Shown here piece after piece: positions 1 to 8,519 of a stretch of DNA of 64,000 nt. The notes below the pieces were generated by a model. The model was not told where the DNA came from and did no database searches. It worked only from the letters and a program-made list of their open reading frames with translations. Made by a program: the position numbers and the translations under genes. The stretch is from JASGDN01 sp049840815 (lineage in GTDB: Bacteria; Chloroflexota; Chloroflexia; Thermomicrobiales; UBA6265): assembly GCA_049840815.1 (NCBI GenBank), contig JASGJI010000019.1:372001-436000 (forward strand). Reading direction: 5' to 3'. Position 1 is the first letter of the stretch. Each line of letters opens with the position of its first letter.

Positions 1-1749
1 CGTCGCTTGCTGCGACGTGCCTTCCGGGTAGTCGATGACGATGCTGGCGCCCTTTTCACCGGAGGACGGCAGGAAGGAGGTGCCGATGAGGGGGGTCAGG
101 CCGAGGGAGGCGATGAAGATGACCGCCACCAGCACGAGCGTGATGACCGGGTGCAGCAGCGCCTTGCGGAGGATCGGCTCGTAGTAGCGGGCGATGCGCG
201 GATGATGATCCGTCGCCTCGATCTCAGCGCCCTCCGGATTGGCCTTGATGAAGAAGCTCGCCATGACCGGGACGATGGTCAGCGCCACCAACAACGAGGA
301 GAGCAACGCGAAGGTCACGGTCAGCGCGAACGGGCGGAAGATCTCGCCGATCAGGCCACCCACCACCGCGAGCGGCAGGAAGACCGCCACCGTGGTGAGG
401 GTGCTGGCCGTGATCGCCAGCGCCACTTCCTTGGTGCCGTTGATCGTCGCCTGCTTCACCGGTTCGCCGCGCTTCACATGCCGGAAGATGGCTTCCAGCA
501 CCACGATCGAGTCGTCCACGACGCGTCCGACCGCGACAGCAAGACCACCAAGGGTCATGATGTTCAGGGAGATGCCCTGCCACCAGAGGATGATGAAGGT
601 GATGAGCATCGAGGTCGGGATCGAGATCGCCGTGACCAGCGTCGAGCGGACGCTGAGCAGGAAGACGAGGATCACGATGATCGCGAAGACCGCGCCGAGC
701 AGGGCTTCGCGCACCAGCGAGTCGATGGAGCTCTGGATGTATTGGGACTGGTCGAGCAGGGTCGTGACGTTGACCTTGGTGCCGGAGGCATCGAGGTCGG
801 ATTCGACCTGCTTCAGCTGGTCGCGGACGGCGGCGGCGGTATCGACGGTGTTCGCGCCCTGGGACATGTAGACGTTGATGGCGATGCTGGGCGATCCGTT
901 CGTGCGCGCCACGCCGGAGGTGTCCGCCGCCACGACGTCGACCTTGGCGATTTCCCCGAGCGTCACCGGCTTTGGGTTCGCGCCCGGTGTCACGCCGACC
1001 ACGAGGGCCTTGAGGGCATCGGTGGTGGTGATCTGGCTACCGACGCGGACGGGCAGGGTGGTGGTGCCGTCGGCGATGGTGCCGGCTGGGATGCTGATGT
1101 TGTTGGCCTGAAGGGCGCCGCTCACTTGATCGGTGGTGATGCCGTTCGTCGCCATCTTCTGGGGATCGAGTGCGATCACCAGCTGGTTCGTGCTGCCACC
1201 GACCACTTCCACCCGGCTGACGCCATCAGCGGAGGAAAGCTTCGGCACGAACTGGGTGTCGGCGACGGCGCGGAGGGTGGAGAGGTCCTTGCCATCCTCC
1301 GACGTGATCGCGAGCTGGATCACGGGAAACTGCTGAAGGTTGATCCGCTGGATCTTGGGTTGGGCGACACCGCTCGGGAGCGTCACGTTGGTGATCGCTT
1401 CCGAGATGTCCTGCTGCGCCTTCGCCATGTCCTGGCCGTAGTCGAACTCGGCCACGACGACGGAGAAGCCCTCCGAGGACTGGGTCTGGACCGATTTCAT
1501 GCCCTGGATGCCGGTGAGGGCGTTGGTGATCGGCTGTGAGATGGTGCTATCCACCGTCTCTGGACCGGCGCCGGGCTGCACGGTGATGACGGTGATGATG
1601 GGAATCTCGAAGTTCGGGAGCAACTCGCTGCGGAGCTGCGTCACCCCGAACGCACCGCCGAGCGCGATCAGGAGGGTCAGCAGCACCACGACGGCGCGTT
1701 GCTTAAGGGAGAGAGCGGTTAAGCGATACACGGAGGGAGGTCCTTCCAT
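1..1749 (-). CDS. RND-family multidrug efflux transporter (HAE1/AcrB type), C-terminus beyond the window
   Basis: Inner-membrane proton-driven efflux pump subunit of the AcrB/HAE1 superfamily; only the first ~583 codons are in the window. Reading leftwards, the protein starts with a membrane helix (VVVLLTLLIALGGAFGVT, near residue 15-32). A long extracytoplasmic porter domain follows (ELLPNFEIPIITV, LPSGVAQPKI). Helices 2-4 come next, including AIIVILVFLLSV and GRVVDDSIVVLEA, where the paired Asp residues are the usual proton-relay residues of TM4. The ATG at 1749 is in frame, but a GTG at 1731 sits about 10 bases behind GGAAGG and is equally plausible. No membrane-fusion partner lies on the visible side. 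Substrate cannot be inferred. The family call is secure. Confidence 0.93.
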   Translation of the reverse strand, partial: MEGPPSVYRLTALSLKQRAVVVLLTLLIALGGAFGVTQLRSELLPNFEIPIITVITVQPGAGPETVDSTISQPITNALTGIQGMKSVQTQSSEGFSVVVAEFDYGQDMAKAQQDISEAITNVTLPSGVAQPKIQRINLQQFPVIQLAITSEDGKDLSTLRAVADTQFVPKLSSADGVSRVEVVGGSTNQLVIALDPQKMATNGITTDQVSGALQANNISIPAGTIADGTTTLPVRVGSQITTTDALKALVVGVTPGANPKPVTLGEIAKVDVVAADTSGVARTNGSPSIAINVYMSQGANTVDTAAAVRDQLKQVESDLDASGTKVNVTTLLDQSQYIQSSIDSLVREALLGAVFAIIVILVFLLSVRSTLVTAISIPTSMLITFIILWWQGISLNIMTLGGLAVAVGRVVDDSIVVLEAIFRHVKRGEPVKQATINGTKEVALAITASTLTTVAVFLPLAVVGGLIGEIFRPFALTVTFALLSSLLVALTIVPVMASFFIKANPEGAEIEATDHHPRIARYYEPILRKALLHPVITLVLVAVIFIASLGLTPLIGTSFLPSSGEKGASIVIDYPEGTSQQAT

Positions 1750-2019
1750 CGACGCACGCTGCTCCCCGGAATGGAGGAGGCCCACGTGCGAGCGTGCGAT
1801 GTCGCTGGATCGAGTCCCCCGTGCGCACGGATGGACTCGGCCCTGTCTGTGAAAGATTTTACGAACGATTCGGCGTCGATTCGCGACCACGGCGTGAACC
1901 GATTGTGTCATTTCTGTGTCGGAGGCGGACGCCATGTCCGGTCGATGCGCGCACGAGCGGATCGATGATACTGTCCATTGATGACGCGCGAAGGTTGAGA
2001 CTGTGCCGGAGGACCTGAG

Positions 2020-2613
2020 ATGATCGATCCCGCCGATGCGCTTGCGTGCGCCCGGATGCTTCAGGACGGTGCCGAGCGGGTGCTGGATGACCTCAGGCTG
2101 GCCGAGCGTGTCGCTCCCTACGGCGAGCTGATTCGGATTGGTAGTGCTGCTTCGGGATTGATGGCGACACAGGATATCGACCTTGGCCTGATCTGTTCGG
2201 TTCTGGCTGAGCGTCCGGTCTTCGATATCGCAGGGCAACTCTTCTCGCATCCCTGCGTGCGACGGGTGCAGGTAAACGACGAACGGCCTCCCTATGAGCG
2301 GACGGGTCGGCCAGAACACGTTGGAATCTACTGTGGAATCAGGTATTGCGAGGATGCGGATCGCGCACGAGAGTGGAAGATCGACCTCTGGTTCTTCCCG
2401 TCGGATGCGCCGCGTCCCGAGATCCGGATGCGCGAGCGGTTACTCGCTGCTCCCGACGACGAGCGGTTAGCGATCCTCCAACTCAAGCATGCCTTGCTGG
2501 CAGATGGCCGCTACGGCAGGGACATCTTCGGGATCGACGTCTATCGTGCGGTCCTCGATCGAGGAGAGCAATCGCTGGACGAGGTGATCCGGGGGTTCAT
2601 GGAGTCTGATTGA
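2020..2613 (+). CDS. Nucleotidyltransferase-fold protein of unknown role
   Basis: A 197-residue soluble protein. The segment GSAASGLMATQDIDLG (around residues 41-56) fits the GS...DxD signature of DNA polymerase-beta-type nucleotidyltransferases. Later residues include ERTGRPEHVGIYCG and EWKIDLWFF, where a third acidic residue could complete the metal site. The C-terminal third is helical (LLAAPDDERLAILQLKHALL). The ATG at 2020 directly follows a GGAGGACCTGAG stretch that can serve as ribosome binding site. It stands alone between the divergent RND gene and the downstream fructosidase. It could be a small-molecule or protein nucleotidylating enzyme; no substrate is suggested by the context. 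Confidence 0.6.
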   Translation: MIDPADALACARMLQDGAERVLDDLRLAERVAPYGELIRIGSAASGLMATQDIDLGLICSVLAERPVFDIAGQLFSHPCVRRVQVNDERPPYERTGRPEHVGIYCGIRYCEDADRAREWKIDLWFFPSDAPRPEIRMRERLLAAPDDERLAILQLKHALLADGRYGRDIFGIDVYRAVLDRGEQSLDEVIRGFMESD

Positions 2614-2778
2614 CTCGTGACGAGCAGACGAACGTCCCGGCGAAGGGACGGAGTTGGCTGCCCCGTGTCCATTCTTTGCCGCCACCCCATGAGATGGTGG
2701 TGGAGGACTCCCGTGCCGGGTTCCTGGCTGGTATCGTGATGCGGACATCACCTGCCTGCACTTCCAAGGAGTCCTTCC

Positions 2779-4230
2779 GTGACGCATGACGAGCGCCCTT
2801 CCGACCGCCACCGTCCGCTCTATCATTTCACGCCGCCTCACTTCTGGATGAACGATCCGAATGGACTCATCCAGTGGAACGGCATCTACCACCTTTTCTA
2901 TCAGCACAACCCCTTCGGCTCGCTTTGGGGCAACATGCATTGGGGCCACGCCATCAGCAGCGACCTCGTGCACTGGGAGCATCTGCCCATTGCCCTTGCG
3001 CCCGATGCGGACGGTCCGGACGATGGCGGCTGCTTCTCGGGCGTCGCCATCAATGCCGACGGCACACCGACGCTCATTTACACGGGCGTGCGCAAGCCGG
3101 ACCACGAGCCGCAGGTGCCGTGCCTCGCGACGTCCGATGATCCGTACCTCCGGACCTGGACGAAGTTCCCCGGCAACCCGGTTATCGCCGCGCCGCCGGA
3201 GGGCATCGACGCCGTGATCTTCCGCGACCACACCGTTTGGCGGGAGGATGGAGTCTGGTATCAGGGTGTCGGATCGGGAATCCCTGGCGAGGGCGGTACC
3301 GTTCTTGTCTATCGCTCGACTGATCTCCTGACGTGGGAGTACCTGCATCCGCTCGTCGTCGGTGATGCGACGCAGACCGAGCCTTTTCCGACCGGGACCG
3401 GATGGGAGTGCCCCGATTTCTTCCGCATCGATGGGCGTTCGGGACTGATCTTCGCGTCGCATGGACCGGGCGGACTGAACGTCGCCTGGTTGACGGGCGA
3501 CTATGCCGATCAACGCCTGCTCCCTGCTGCCACCGGCCTGGTCGATGCCGGCCCCAGCTTCTACGCGCCGCAGAGCTTCACCGATGATGCCGGGCGTCGC
3601 GTGATGATCGGCTGGCTGCGCGAGCGCCGCGCGGATGACGCCCAGGTCGCCGACGGGTGGTCGGGCGCGATGACGCTGCCGCGCCTCCTCTCCATTTCGG
3701 AAGACGGCACCCTGCAGAGCACCCCGGCTCCGGAGATCGACCTCCTGCGAGGCGGGCAGGTGACGGTCTCTCCAGCCGACATTACGGAGGATGGCTCGGT
3801 CGCGACGGTCTCCGGCGATTTGCTCGAACTCCTCGCGACGTTTGCGGCGGGCAGCGATCCTGTTGGCCTGATCGTCCGTCGTGATGCCGCCACGGGGGAG
3901 CAGGTCACGGTGACGGTCGATCCGGCCGCAGGGAATCTTGTGCTCGATACCACGGGTGGAAGCGACGATCCCTGCGCCTTCGGGCACTGCACCATCGAGC
4001 GGGTGAGGTTGGTGGATGGCGAGCCGATCGTGCTGCGGGTGTTCGTCGATCGTTCGGTGATCGAAGTCTTCGTGAACGACCGGATCGCCGTCAGCGATCG
4101 TGTCTACCCGCTTTCGCATCAGGCAACGGGGGTTGCCGTCATCGGCGGCGATGCTCTCCAGTCGCTCGACGCCTGGCCGATGATGCCCCTGCTCGTCACC
4201 GACGTCCTGTCCCAGGATGTCGCAGGATAG
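2779..4230 (+). CDS. Glycoside hydrolase family 32 (sucrose/levan/fructan beta-fructosidase)
   Basis: A 483-residue cytoplasmic-type GH32 enzyme hydrolysing terminal beta-fructosides (sucrose, sucrose-6-phosphate or levan oligomers). The nucleophile motif WMNDPNG lies at residues 23-29 (Asp26). The acid/base Glu is in GWECPDFF near residue 211. The usual RDP stabiliser motif appears as FRDH. A five-bladed propeller is followed by the C-terminal beta-sandwich with VFVDRSVIEVFVND, a standard family signature. The GTG start at 2779 has AAGGAG 7 bases upstream. No signal peptide is visible, so the substrate must be imported, yet no sugar transporter lies nearby. Invertase versus levanase cannot be decided from sequence alone. 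Confidence 0.93.
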   Translation: MTHDERPSDRHRPLYHFTPPHFWMNDPNGLIQWNGIYHLFYQHNPFGSLWGNMHWGHAISSDLVHWEHLPIALAPDADGPDDGGCFSGVAINADGTPTLIYTGVRKPDHEPQVPCLATSDDPYLRTWTKFPGNPVIAAPPEGIDAVIFRDHTVWREDGVWYQGVGSGIPGEGGTVLVYRSTDLLTWEYLHPLVVGDATQTEPFPTGTGWECPDFFRIDGRSGLIFASHGPGGLNVAWLTGDYADQRLLPAATGLVDAGPSFYAPQSFTDDAGRRVMIGWLRERRADDAQVADGWSGAMTLPRLLSISEDGTLQSTPAPEIDLLRGGQVTVSPADITEDGSVATVSGDLLELLATFAAGSDPVGLIVRRDAATGEQVTVTVDPAAGNLVLDTTGGSDDPCAFGHCTIERVRLVDGEPIVLRVFVDRSVIEVFVNDRIAVSDRVYPLSHQATGVAVIGGDALQSLDAWPMMPLLVTDVLSQDVAG

Positions 4231-4404
4231 TCCTTGGTCGAAATGCCCAAAACGTGAGGACTTCTGGCACAATGGAGCCACGCCGAGACGGGTGGGCCGT
4301 CAAGACATGGGCATAGCGTTGTTCGGGCAGGATTTCTCCGCCGCGATCCACGAGGTTCACCTCAGTGTCGCGGCTGGCGTGCCTGATTCAGTGGGGGAGG
4401 GTTC

Positions 4405-6051
4405 ATGAATCGTTCCGACGTTCTCCGGCGGATGTCAAACCTCAGTCCCGATGGTGGCGCACTCTCACGGCGCACCCTTGTGAAGCTCGCGGGAGCAACC
4501 ATGGGTGCCGGAGCGGCCATGAGCCTGCTGACGGCGTGGGGTCAGATGGCAGTGCCGGGGCAGAGTTCTCCGCCGGCGCTCAGCAACAACGGCAAAGGCA
4601 CCAAGGTCGTCGTGATTGGCGCCGGTCCGGGCGGCTGTCCGGCAGCGTGGGAGCTGGTGAAGGCCGGCTACGACGTGACGGTGATCGAGGCACGCGACCG
4701 GTTGGGCGGTCATGCCTTCACGGTGCGCGGCGGTTCGAAGACGATGGAGTACGGCAAGGGCGAGCAGGAATGCACATGGGATGACGACTCCATGTGGTAC
4801 GACGCCGGTCCCTCGCGCATTCCCTTCTACCATCGGGGGTTCTTCCACTACGCGCAGGAATTCAACATCCCGCTGATCACGCACCAGAACTTGAACCTCA
4901 ATGGGTGGGTGTACGCCGAAGGCATCGACGGCCCGCTGAACAAGACGCGCATGCGTCTCCACGAGATGCAGGCCGACATGGCTGGCTACACGGCGGAGCT
5001 GCTGGCGAAGGCCGTCGATCAGGGCAAGCTGGATGAGCAGGTGACCGAGGCCGATCGCCAGCATTTCACCGAATACCTCATCAACTGGGGCATTCTCTCG
5101 AAGAGTGATCTGACCTACGAAGCGTCGGATCACCGCGGCTATACGCGGGCTCCGGATGCCTTCAGCCCGGGCGAGATCGCCGATCCCTATCCCTTCGCCG
5201 ATCTCGTTCCCTTCGCCGCATCGACGCTCGGCATGTCCGGTGGGTATCTCGCCGCGACGTCCACCTTCGATTGGCAAACGACGCTGGTGAAGCCGAAGGA
5301 AGGCATGACCCAACTCTATGAGGAGGGCTTCGGCACGGCGCTGGGGAACCGGGTGCACCTCAACTGCGAGGTGACGGAGATCCGTCAGGACGACAACGGC
5401 GTCCGCGTGGTCTACACGAACAAGGAGACCGGCGAGACCGAGGAAGCGACGGGCGACTACTGCATGTGCAACATGCCGCTCTCCGTGCTGGTCAAGATCT
5501 CCGCCGATTTCTCCGATCAGTTCAAGACCGCCATTCGCTCGGTGCCCTATGCGATGGCTACCCGCACCGGCCTCGGGTTCAACCGTCGCTTCTGGGAAGA
5601 AGACGACTGGATCTACGGTGGCCAGTCGTTCTCCAATATCCCGGAGCTTGGCATCATCGACTATCCGGACAGCGGGTATGGCTCGAAGAAGGGCGCGATC
5701 CTCTGCGGCTACAACTTCGGCGTGAACGCGGCGCGGGTCAGTTCGCTTTCCTTCGACGACCGCGTCAACCTGATGCTCGAGTATGGCTCACGCGTGCATC
5801 CCGGCATGCAGAAGGACTTCCAGTCCGGATTCTCCGTCGCCTGGCACCTGGAGCCGTACAGCCTCGGCGCGTGGCCAAGCTACACCCCGAAGAGTCGCGC
5901 CGAAGCGTTCCCGATCCTGCAGGAACCGGATGGCCGGGTGTACCTGGTGGGTGAGCACCTGAGTTACGTCAATGCCTGGATCGAGGGCGCCGTGCAGGCG
6001 GCCTGGATGCAGGTCGCGAAGCTGGACAAGCGCGTGCAGCAAGGGGCATAG
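4405..6051 (+). CDS. Exported FAD-dependent amine oxidase family protein
   Basis: A 548-residue flavin amine oxidase/dehydrogenase. The N-terminus has a twin-arginine leader (LSRRTLVKLAGATMGAG), so it is predicted to be exported folded with its cofactor. The Rossmann FAD motif GAGPGGCPAAWELVKAGYDV follows around residues 72-91, with the typical EARDRLGGHA extension. The C-terminus carries the flavin-contact motif GRVYLVGEHLSYVNAWIEG. SD GGGGGAGGG precedes the ATG at 4405. It is followed after 60 bases by a cytochrome c gene, which suggests that electrons from amine or amino-acid oxidation go to cytochrome c rather than straight to oxygen. The specific amine substrate is unknown. Confidence 0.85.
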   Translation: MNRSDVLRRMSNLSPDGGALSRRTLVKLAGATMGAGAAMSLLTAWGQMAVPGQSSPPALSNNGKGTKVVVIGAGPGGCPAAWELVKAGYDVTVIEARDRLGGHAFTVRGGSKTMEYGKGEQECTWDDDSMWYDAGPSRIPFYHRGFFHYAQEFNIPLITHQNLNLNGWVYAEGIDGPLNKTRMRLHEMQADMAGYTAELLAKAVDQGKLDEQVTEADRQHFTEYLINWGILSKSDLTYEASDHRGYTRAPDAFSPGEIADPYPFADLVPFAASTLGMSGGYLAATSTFDWQTTLVKPKEGMTQLYEEGFGTALGNRVHLNCEVTEIRQDDNGVRVVYTNKETGETEEATGDYCMCNMPLSVLVKISADFSDQFKTAIRSVPYAMATRTGLGFNRRFWEEDDWIYGGQSFSNIPELGIIDYPDSGYGSKKGAILCGYNFGVNAARVSSLSFDDRVNLMLEYGSRVHPGMQKDFQSGFSVAWHLEPYSLGAWPSYTPKSRAEAFPILQEPDGRVYLVGEHLSYVNAWIEGAVQAAWMQVAKLDKRVQQGA

Positions 6052-6111
6052 CCCGGCACCGGACCTGTGCCACGGCATCCGCCGTGAGCCGTCATCCGAC
6101 TGGAGGACTCG

Positions 6112-6675
6112 ATGAACTCGGAGCATCGCTCGCATTCGCTGTCCCGGCGAGCCATCGGCCGCGTGCTGACGCTGGTTTCCCTGGTCGCCATTGTGCTGGC
6201 CGGCGTCGCTCCCTATATCAGCGACGCCCAGGAATCGTCCCCTGCCGCCACCGCGACCAGCGACCAGCTGGCGATGGGGGAGAAGATCTTCGGCAATGTC
6301 TGCATTGCGTGTCACCAGCCTGGGGGCGCCGGGGTGCCGGGAATCTTCCCGAACCTCGCGGGGAACCCGCTCGTCACGCTGGACGATCCGACCTACGTGA
6401 TCACGACCGTCCTGAATGGACGTGGCGGCATGCCGCGCTTCGCCGGTACCTATGACGACGAGCAGATCGCGGCCATTGTCACCTACATCCGCAGCGCCTG
6501 GGGCAACACCGGTGCACCCGTCACCGCCGAGGAGGTGGCCAAGGTGCGCGCGGATACCTCCGTGGTCCCGCCCACCGGTGTTGCCACGCCGGACGGCCAG
6601 GTGCCCCGCGGCAGGATTCCCAGCACGCCGGACATCGCCACGCCGAGCGTTGGCACCCCGGCAGCGAGCACCTAG
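6112..6675 (+). CDS. Exported class I cytochrome c
   Basis: A 187-residue secreted mono-haem cytochrome c. A signal/anchor helix (VLTLVSLVAIVLAGVAPYI) leads into the haem domain, with CIACHQPGGAGVPGIFPNL as the CxxCH site (around residues 63-67). The distal Met ligand is in GRGGMPRFAGTYDDEQ. A roughly 50-residue Pro/Thr/Ala-rich tail follows the domain, unlike minimal cytochromes, and may be a wall-spanning linker. It lies 60 bases behind the Tat-exported FAD amine oxidase on the same strand and is closed by a strong hairpin. This makes it the probable electron acceptor of that enzyme. SD-like GGAGGA is at 6102-6107, just before the ATG. Confidence 0.88.
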   Translation: MNSEHRSHSLSRRAIGRVLTLVSLVAIVLAGVAPYISDAQESSPAATATSDQLAMGEKIFGNVCIACHQPGGAGVPGIFPNLAGNPLVTLDDPTYVITTVLNGRGGMPRFAGTYDDEQIAAIVTYIRSAWGNTGAPVTAEEVAKVRADTSVVPPTGVATPDGQVPRGRIPSTPDIATPSVGTPAAST

Positions 6676-6706
6676 CACCGGCCCGGAGTGGCCGACCTCG
6701 TATCTC

Positions 6707-6748
6707 CAGGAGACACCGGCGCGAGAGCATTCGCGCCGGTGTCTCCTG
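6707..6748 (+). terminator. Hairpin terminator after the amine oxidase-cytochrome c unit
   Basis: An uninterrupted 18-bp inverted repeat (6707-6724 with 6731-6748, loop GAGCAT) starts about 30 bases after the cytochrome stop codon. There is no long T-run behind it, only a T/C-rich stretch, so it may act as a weakly U-dependent terminator or an mRNA 3' end. Confidence 0.7.
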
Positions 6749-6765
6749 TCTCTGCACCGGATTCG

Positions 6766-6793
6766 TTGCGATCCGGGGCGTGACCGGTACAAT
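6766..6793 (+). promoter_or_regulatory. Predicted sigma-70 promoter of the aldo/keto reductase gene
   Basis: TTGCGA (6766-6771) and TACAAT (6788-6793) are separated by 16 bases. It lies between the preceding terminator and the aldo/keto reductase. An upstream in-frame GTG at 6780 falls inside this promoter, so translation should begin at the ATG at 6897. Confidence 0.55.
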
Positions 6794-6896
6794 GCCGATT
6801 GCACATCCGCCTGATTTTCGTTCGTTGGCACGCGCCACACAGGGCATTGATGGACTCGTCCGCGATGGCCTCACCCACACGGGAGCTCGATACCCC

Positions 6897-7874
6897 ATGA
6901 CCACCGGGATTCTCGCGCGCAAGACGCTGGGTTCCACCTCCATTTCCGCGCCGCCCATTGCCATCGGTTGCGCGCCGCTCGGGAACATGCCGGACACCTT
7001 CGGCTATGCCGTCTCCGAAGCGGACGCGGTGGCGACCGTCGTGAAGGCGCTGGAGGGGCCGCTCGACTACATCGATACCTCCGCCGAGTATGGCGACGGC
7101 GAGAGCGAGCGCCGGATCGGCCTCGCGTACAAGGCGCTCGGGGGACGGCCAGCCTCCTCGGTGTTGCAGACCAAGATTGGCATGGGGCCGGACGGAGACT
7201 TCAGCGGCGATGCGATCAAGCGGCGCTTCGAGCGCAGTCTTGAGCTGCTCGGCGTGGATCACATCGAGATCGTCTTCCTGCACGATCCGGAGCATATTTC
7301 CTTCGAGGAAGGGATGGCGAAGGGGGGGCCGGTCGAGGTCCTGCAGCAGTTCAAGGAGCAGGGCGCGATCGGTGTGCTCGGCGTCGCGGGTGGGCCGATC
7401 CCGGTGGAGCAGGCGTATGTGGAGACGGGCGTCTTCGACATGCTCATCACACACAATCGCTACACGCTGCTGAACCGCGTCGCCGACCCCTTGCTGACAT
7501 TGGCGAAGGATCGCGGGTTGGCCGTGATGAACGCCGCGCCGTATGGCAGTGGCATCCTCGCGAAGGGCTCCGCCGCCTATCCGCGCTACGCCTATCAGGA
7601 GGCGGGCGGTGCGATGGTCGAGCGCACGCGCCAGATCGAGGCGATCTGCGCGCGCTATGGGATCCCGCTCGGGGCGGCGGCACTCCAGTTCTCGATGCGT
7701 GATCCAAGGATCGATGTGACGATTGTCGGCATGTCCAAGCCGGAGCGGATCGAGCAGACGATCGCCCTTGCTGAAGTCGAGATTCCCACCGAGGCGTGGG
7801 AGGAGATCCTGGCGATCCCGTTCGACATGGACGAGCCGGAAGCCAATCGCGACATGAGCAACTACGGACGTTAG
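6897..7874 (+). CDS. Aldo/keto reductase (D-threo-aldose 1-dehydrogenase-like)
   Basis: A 325-residue NAD(P)H-dependent aldo/keto reductase. The order of motifs is typical: IAIGCAPLG near the N-terminus, the catalytic Asp/Tyr region YIDTSAEYGDGESERRIG (around residues 60-77), VLQTKIGMG with the catalytic Lys, and the His of IVFLHDPEH. The C-terminal cofactor end is DVTIVGMSKPERIEQTIA. It resembles the L-fucose/D-threo-aldose dehydrogenase branch more than the classic KR-type AKRs, but this is a judgement from motif spacing. The start at 6897 was chosen because the upstream extension overlaps a promoter; GGGAG lies upstream. It is monocistronic. Confidence 0.85.
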   Translation: MTTGILARKTLGSTSISAPPIAIGCAPLGNMPDTFGYAVSEADAVATVVKALEGPLDYIDTSAEYGDGESERRIGLAYKALGGRPASSVLQTKIGMGPDGDFSGDAIKRRFERSLELLGVDHIEIVFLHDPEHISFEEGMAKGGPVEVLQQFKEQGAIGVLGVAGGPIPVEQAYVETGVFDMLITHNRYTLLNRVADPLLTLAKDRGLAVMNAAPYGSGILAKGSAAYPRYAYQEAGGAMVERTRQIEAICARYGIPLGAAALQFSMRDPRIDVTIVGMSKPERIEQTIALAEVEIPTEAWEEILAIPFDMDEPEANRDMSNYGR

Positions 7875-7947
7875 CGAGGAGTGAGGAGTGAGGATCGGGT
7901 GTCGCGCAGGCAGTGAATGAAAGGCGGAGTTGGTAGGCGCCGACATC

Positions 7948-7968
7948 GGACCGACCTCGTGTCGGTCC
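7948..7968. repeat. Dispersed palindrome family B, short copy
   Basis: GGACCGAC and GTCGGTCC arms flank CTCGT. This is the minimal form of a palindrome recurring at 8170-8236, 28262-28307, 33212-33231, 35767-35792 and 61043-61100, always outside or at the edge of genes. Confidence 0.7.
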
Positions 7969-8169
7969 GGCCTCCCCACCCGTCAAGCCAGGCATCCTAA
8001 CACCCACCCTTCACCCGGATCCGGTATGAGAAGGGAGCAACGGATGCGGCGCCATCGCCCGCCGGGGGCCAATGGCGTGGCCTTGTGCTGGCAGGTTCTC
8101 TTCTCTTCTCATACCGAATCCGACTGGTCTGGCAGTGCATGGGGAGCGATCCCGAAGGATGATGGCATC

Positions 8170-8236
8170 GGACCGACACGGGGTCGGTCCCTACGTACAG
8201 GGCATTCTTTCGTAGGGACCGACCCCGTGTCGGTCC
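8170..8236. repeat. Dispersed palindrome family B, full inverted copy
   Basis: Two copies of the 26-base unit beginning GGACCGACACGGGGTCGGTC and ending CTACG face each other (8170-8195 and 8211-8236) as a perfect 26-bp inverted repeat with a 15-base loop. Each arm is itself palindromic. It sits in the 480-base spacer upstream of the aspartokinase leader, flanked by pyrimidine-rich CTCCTCACTTCTCTCGCC-like sequence that recurs near other copies. Confidence 0.85.
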
Positions 8237-8323
8237 GGTCTCCCTCCCGTCGAGGCAGGTACTCTTCACCCAGATTCGGTATCACTCCTCGGTCCTCACT
8301 TCTCTCGCCATTCGCCTCCGTTC

Positions 8324-8352
8324 TTGCGTATTCCCGGGCGAGCGGGTATAGT
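8324..8352 (+). promoter_or_regulatory. Promoter of the lysC leader transcript
   Basis: TTGCGT (8324-8329) and TATAGT (8347-8352) have an ideal 17-base spacer. Transcription should start 6-7 bases later, at about 8358-8360. That coincides with the ATG of the leader peptide at 8359, implying a leaderless leader-peptide mRNA. Confidence 0.75.
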
Positions 8353-8358
8353 CGCGCC

Positions 8359-8475
8359 ATGAAGACCTTTGTGCGCAGCATCACTACCGGCACCAAAGCG
8401 ATGAAAACCTCGGAAATGACTACCATCATTACCGGGATTACCATTTGCTGGCCTGCCGGGCCGGGTGTTCGCTGA
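8359..8475 (+). CDS. Thr/Ile-rich leader peptide of the lysC attenuator
   Basis: A 38-codon open frame ends in TGA at 8473-8475. Nine codons are Thr and five are Ile. They cluster in ITTGT (residues 8-12) and TTIITGITI (residues 21-29), much like the enterobacterial thrL peptide, whose control codons are Thr and Ile. Met and Lys, the other aspartate-family products, occur three times each. No Shine-Dalgarno sequence precedes the ATG, but the predicted transcription start falls on it. The peptide lies between a good promoter and an intrinsic terminator, with aspartokinase downstream. It is read here as an attenuation sensor, not a functional protein. The sequence features are direct; the regulatory role is inferred. 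Confidence 0.8.
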   Translation: MKTFVRSITTGTKAMKTSEMTTIITGITICWPAGPGVR

Positions 8476-8519
8476 CACGAAGCGTCGTCAACGCACATGA
8501 ATCCGGATCGGCAGGCGAG
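8448..8519 (+). promoter_or_regulatory. Predicted antiterminator pairing of the lysC leader RNA
   Basis: GCCTGCCG (8451-8458, within codons 31-34 of the leader peptide) is the exact complement of CGGCAGGC (8509-8516). The helix can extend by a GU pair inward and by two pairs outward after one mismatch (8448-8449 with 8518-8519). Its 3' arm shares bases 8515-8519 with the 5' arm of the terminator, so the two structures exclude each other. A ribosome stalled at the Thr/Ile cluster (8419-8430) would leave the 5' arm free. One reaching the stop codon would approach or cover it. Confidence 0.7.

Noticed and set aside
7..1539. Long plus-strand open frame rich in Arg, Asp and Gly over the RND gene
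   Set aside because: Composition is the complement of high-GC codons. The minus strand encodes a clear RND transporter with membrane helices and the TM4 Asp pair.
6780..6896. N-terminal extension of the aldo/keto reductase from GTG 6780
   Set aside because: It overlaps a TTGCGA-16-TACAAT promoter and has no homology-like content; ATG 6897 gives the family N-terminus.
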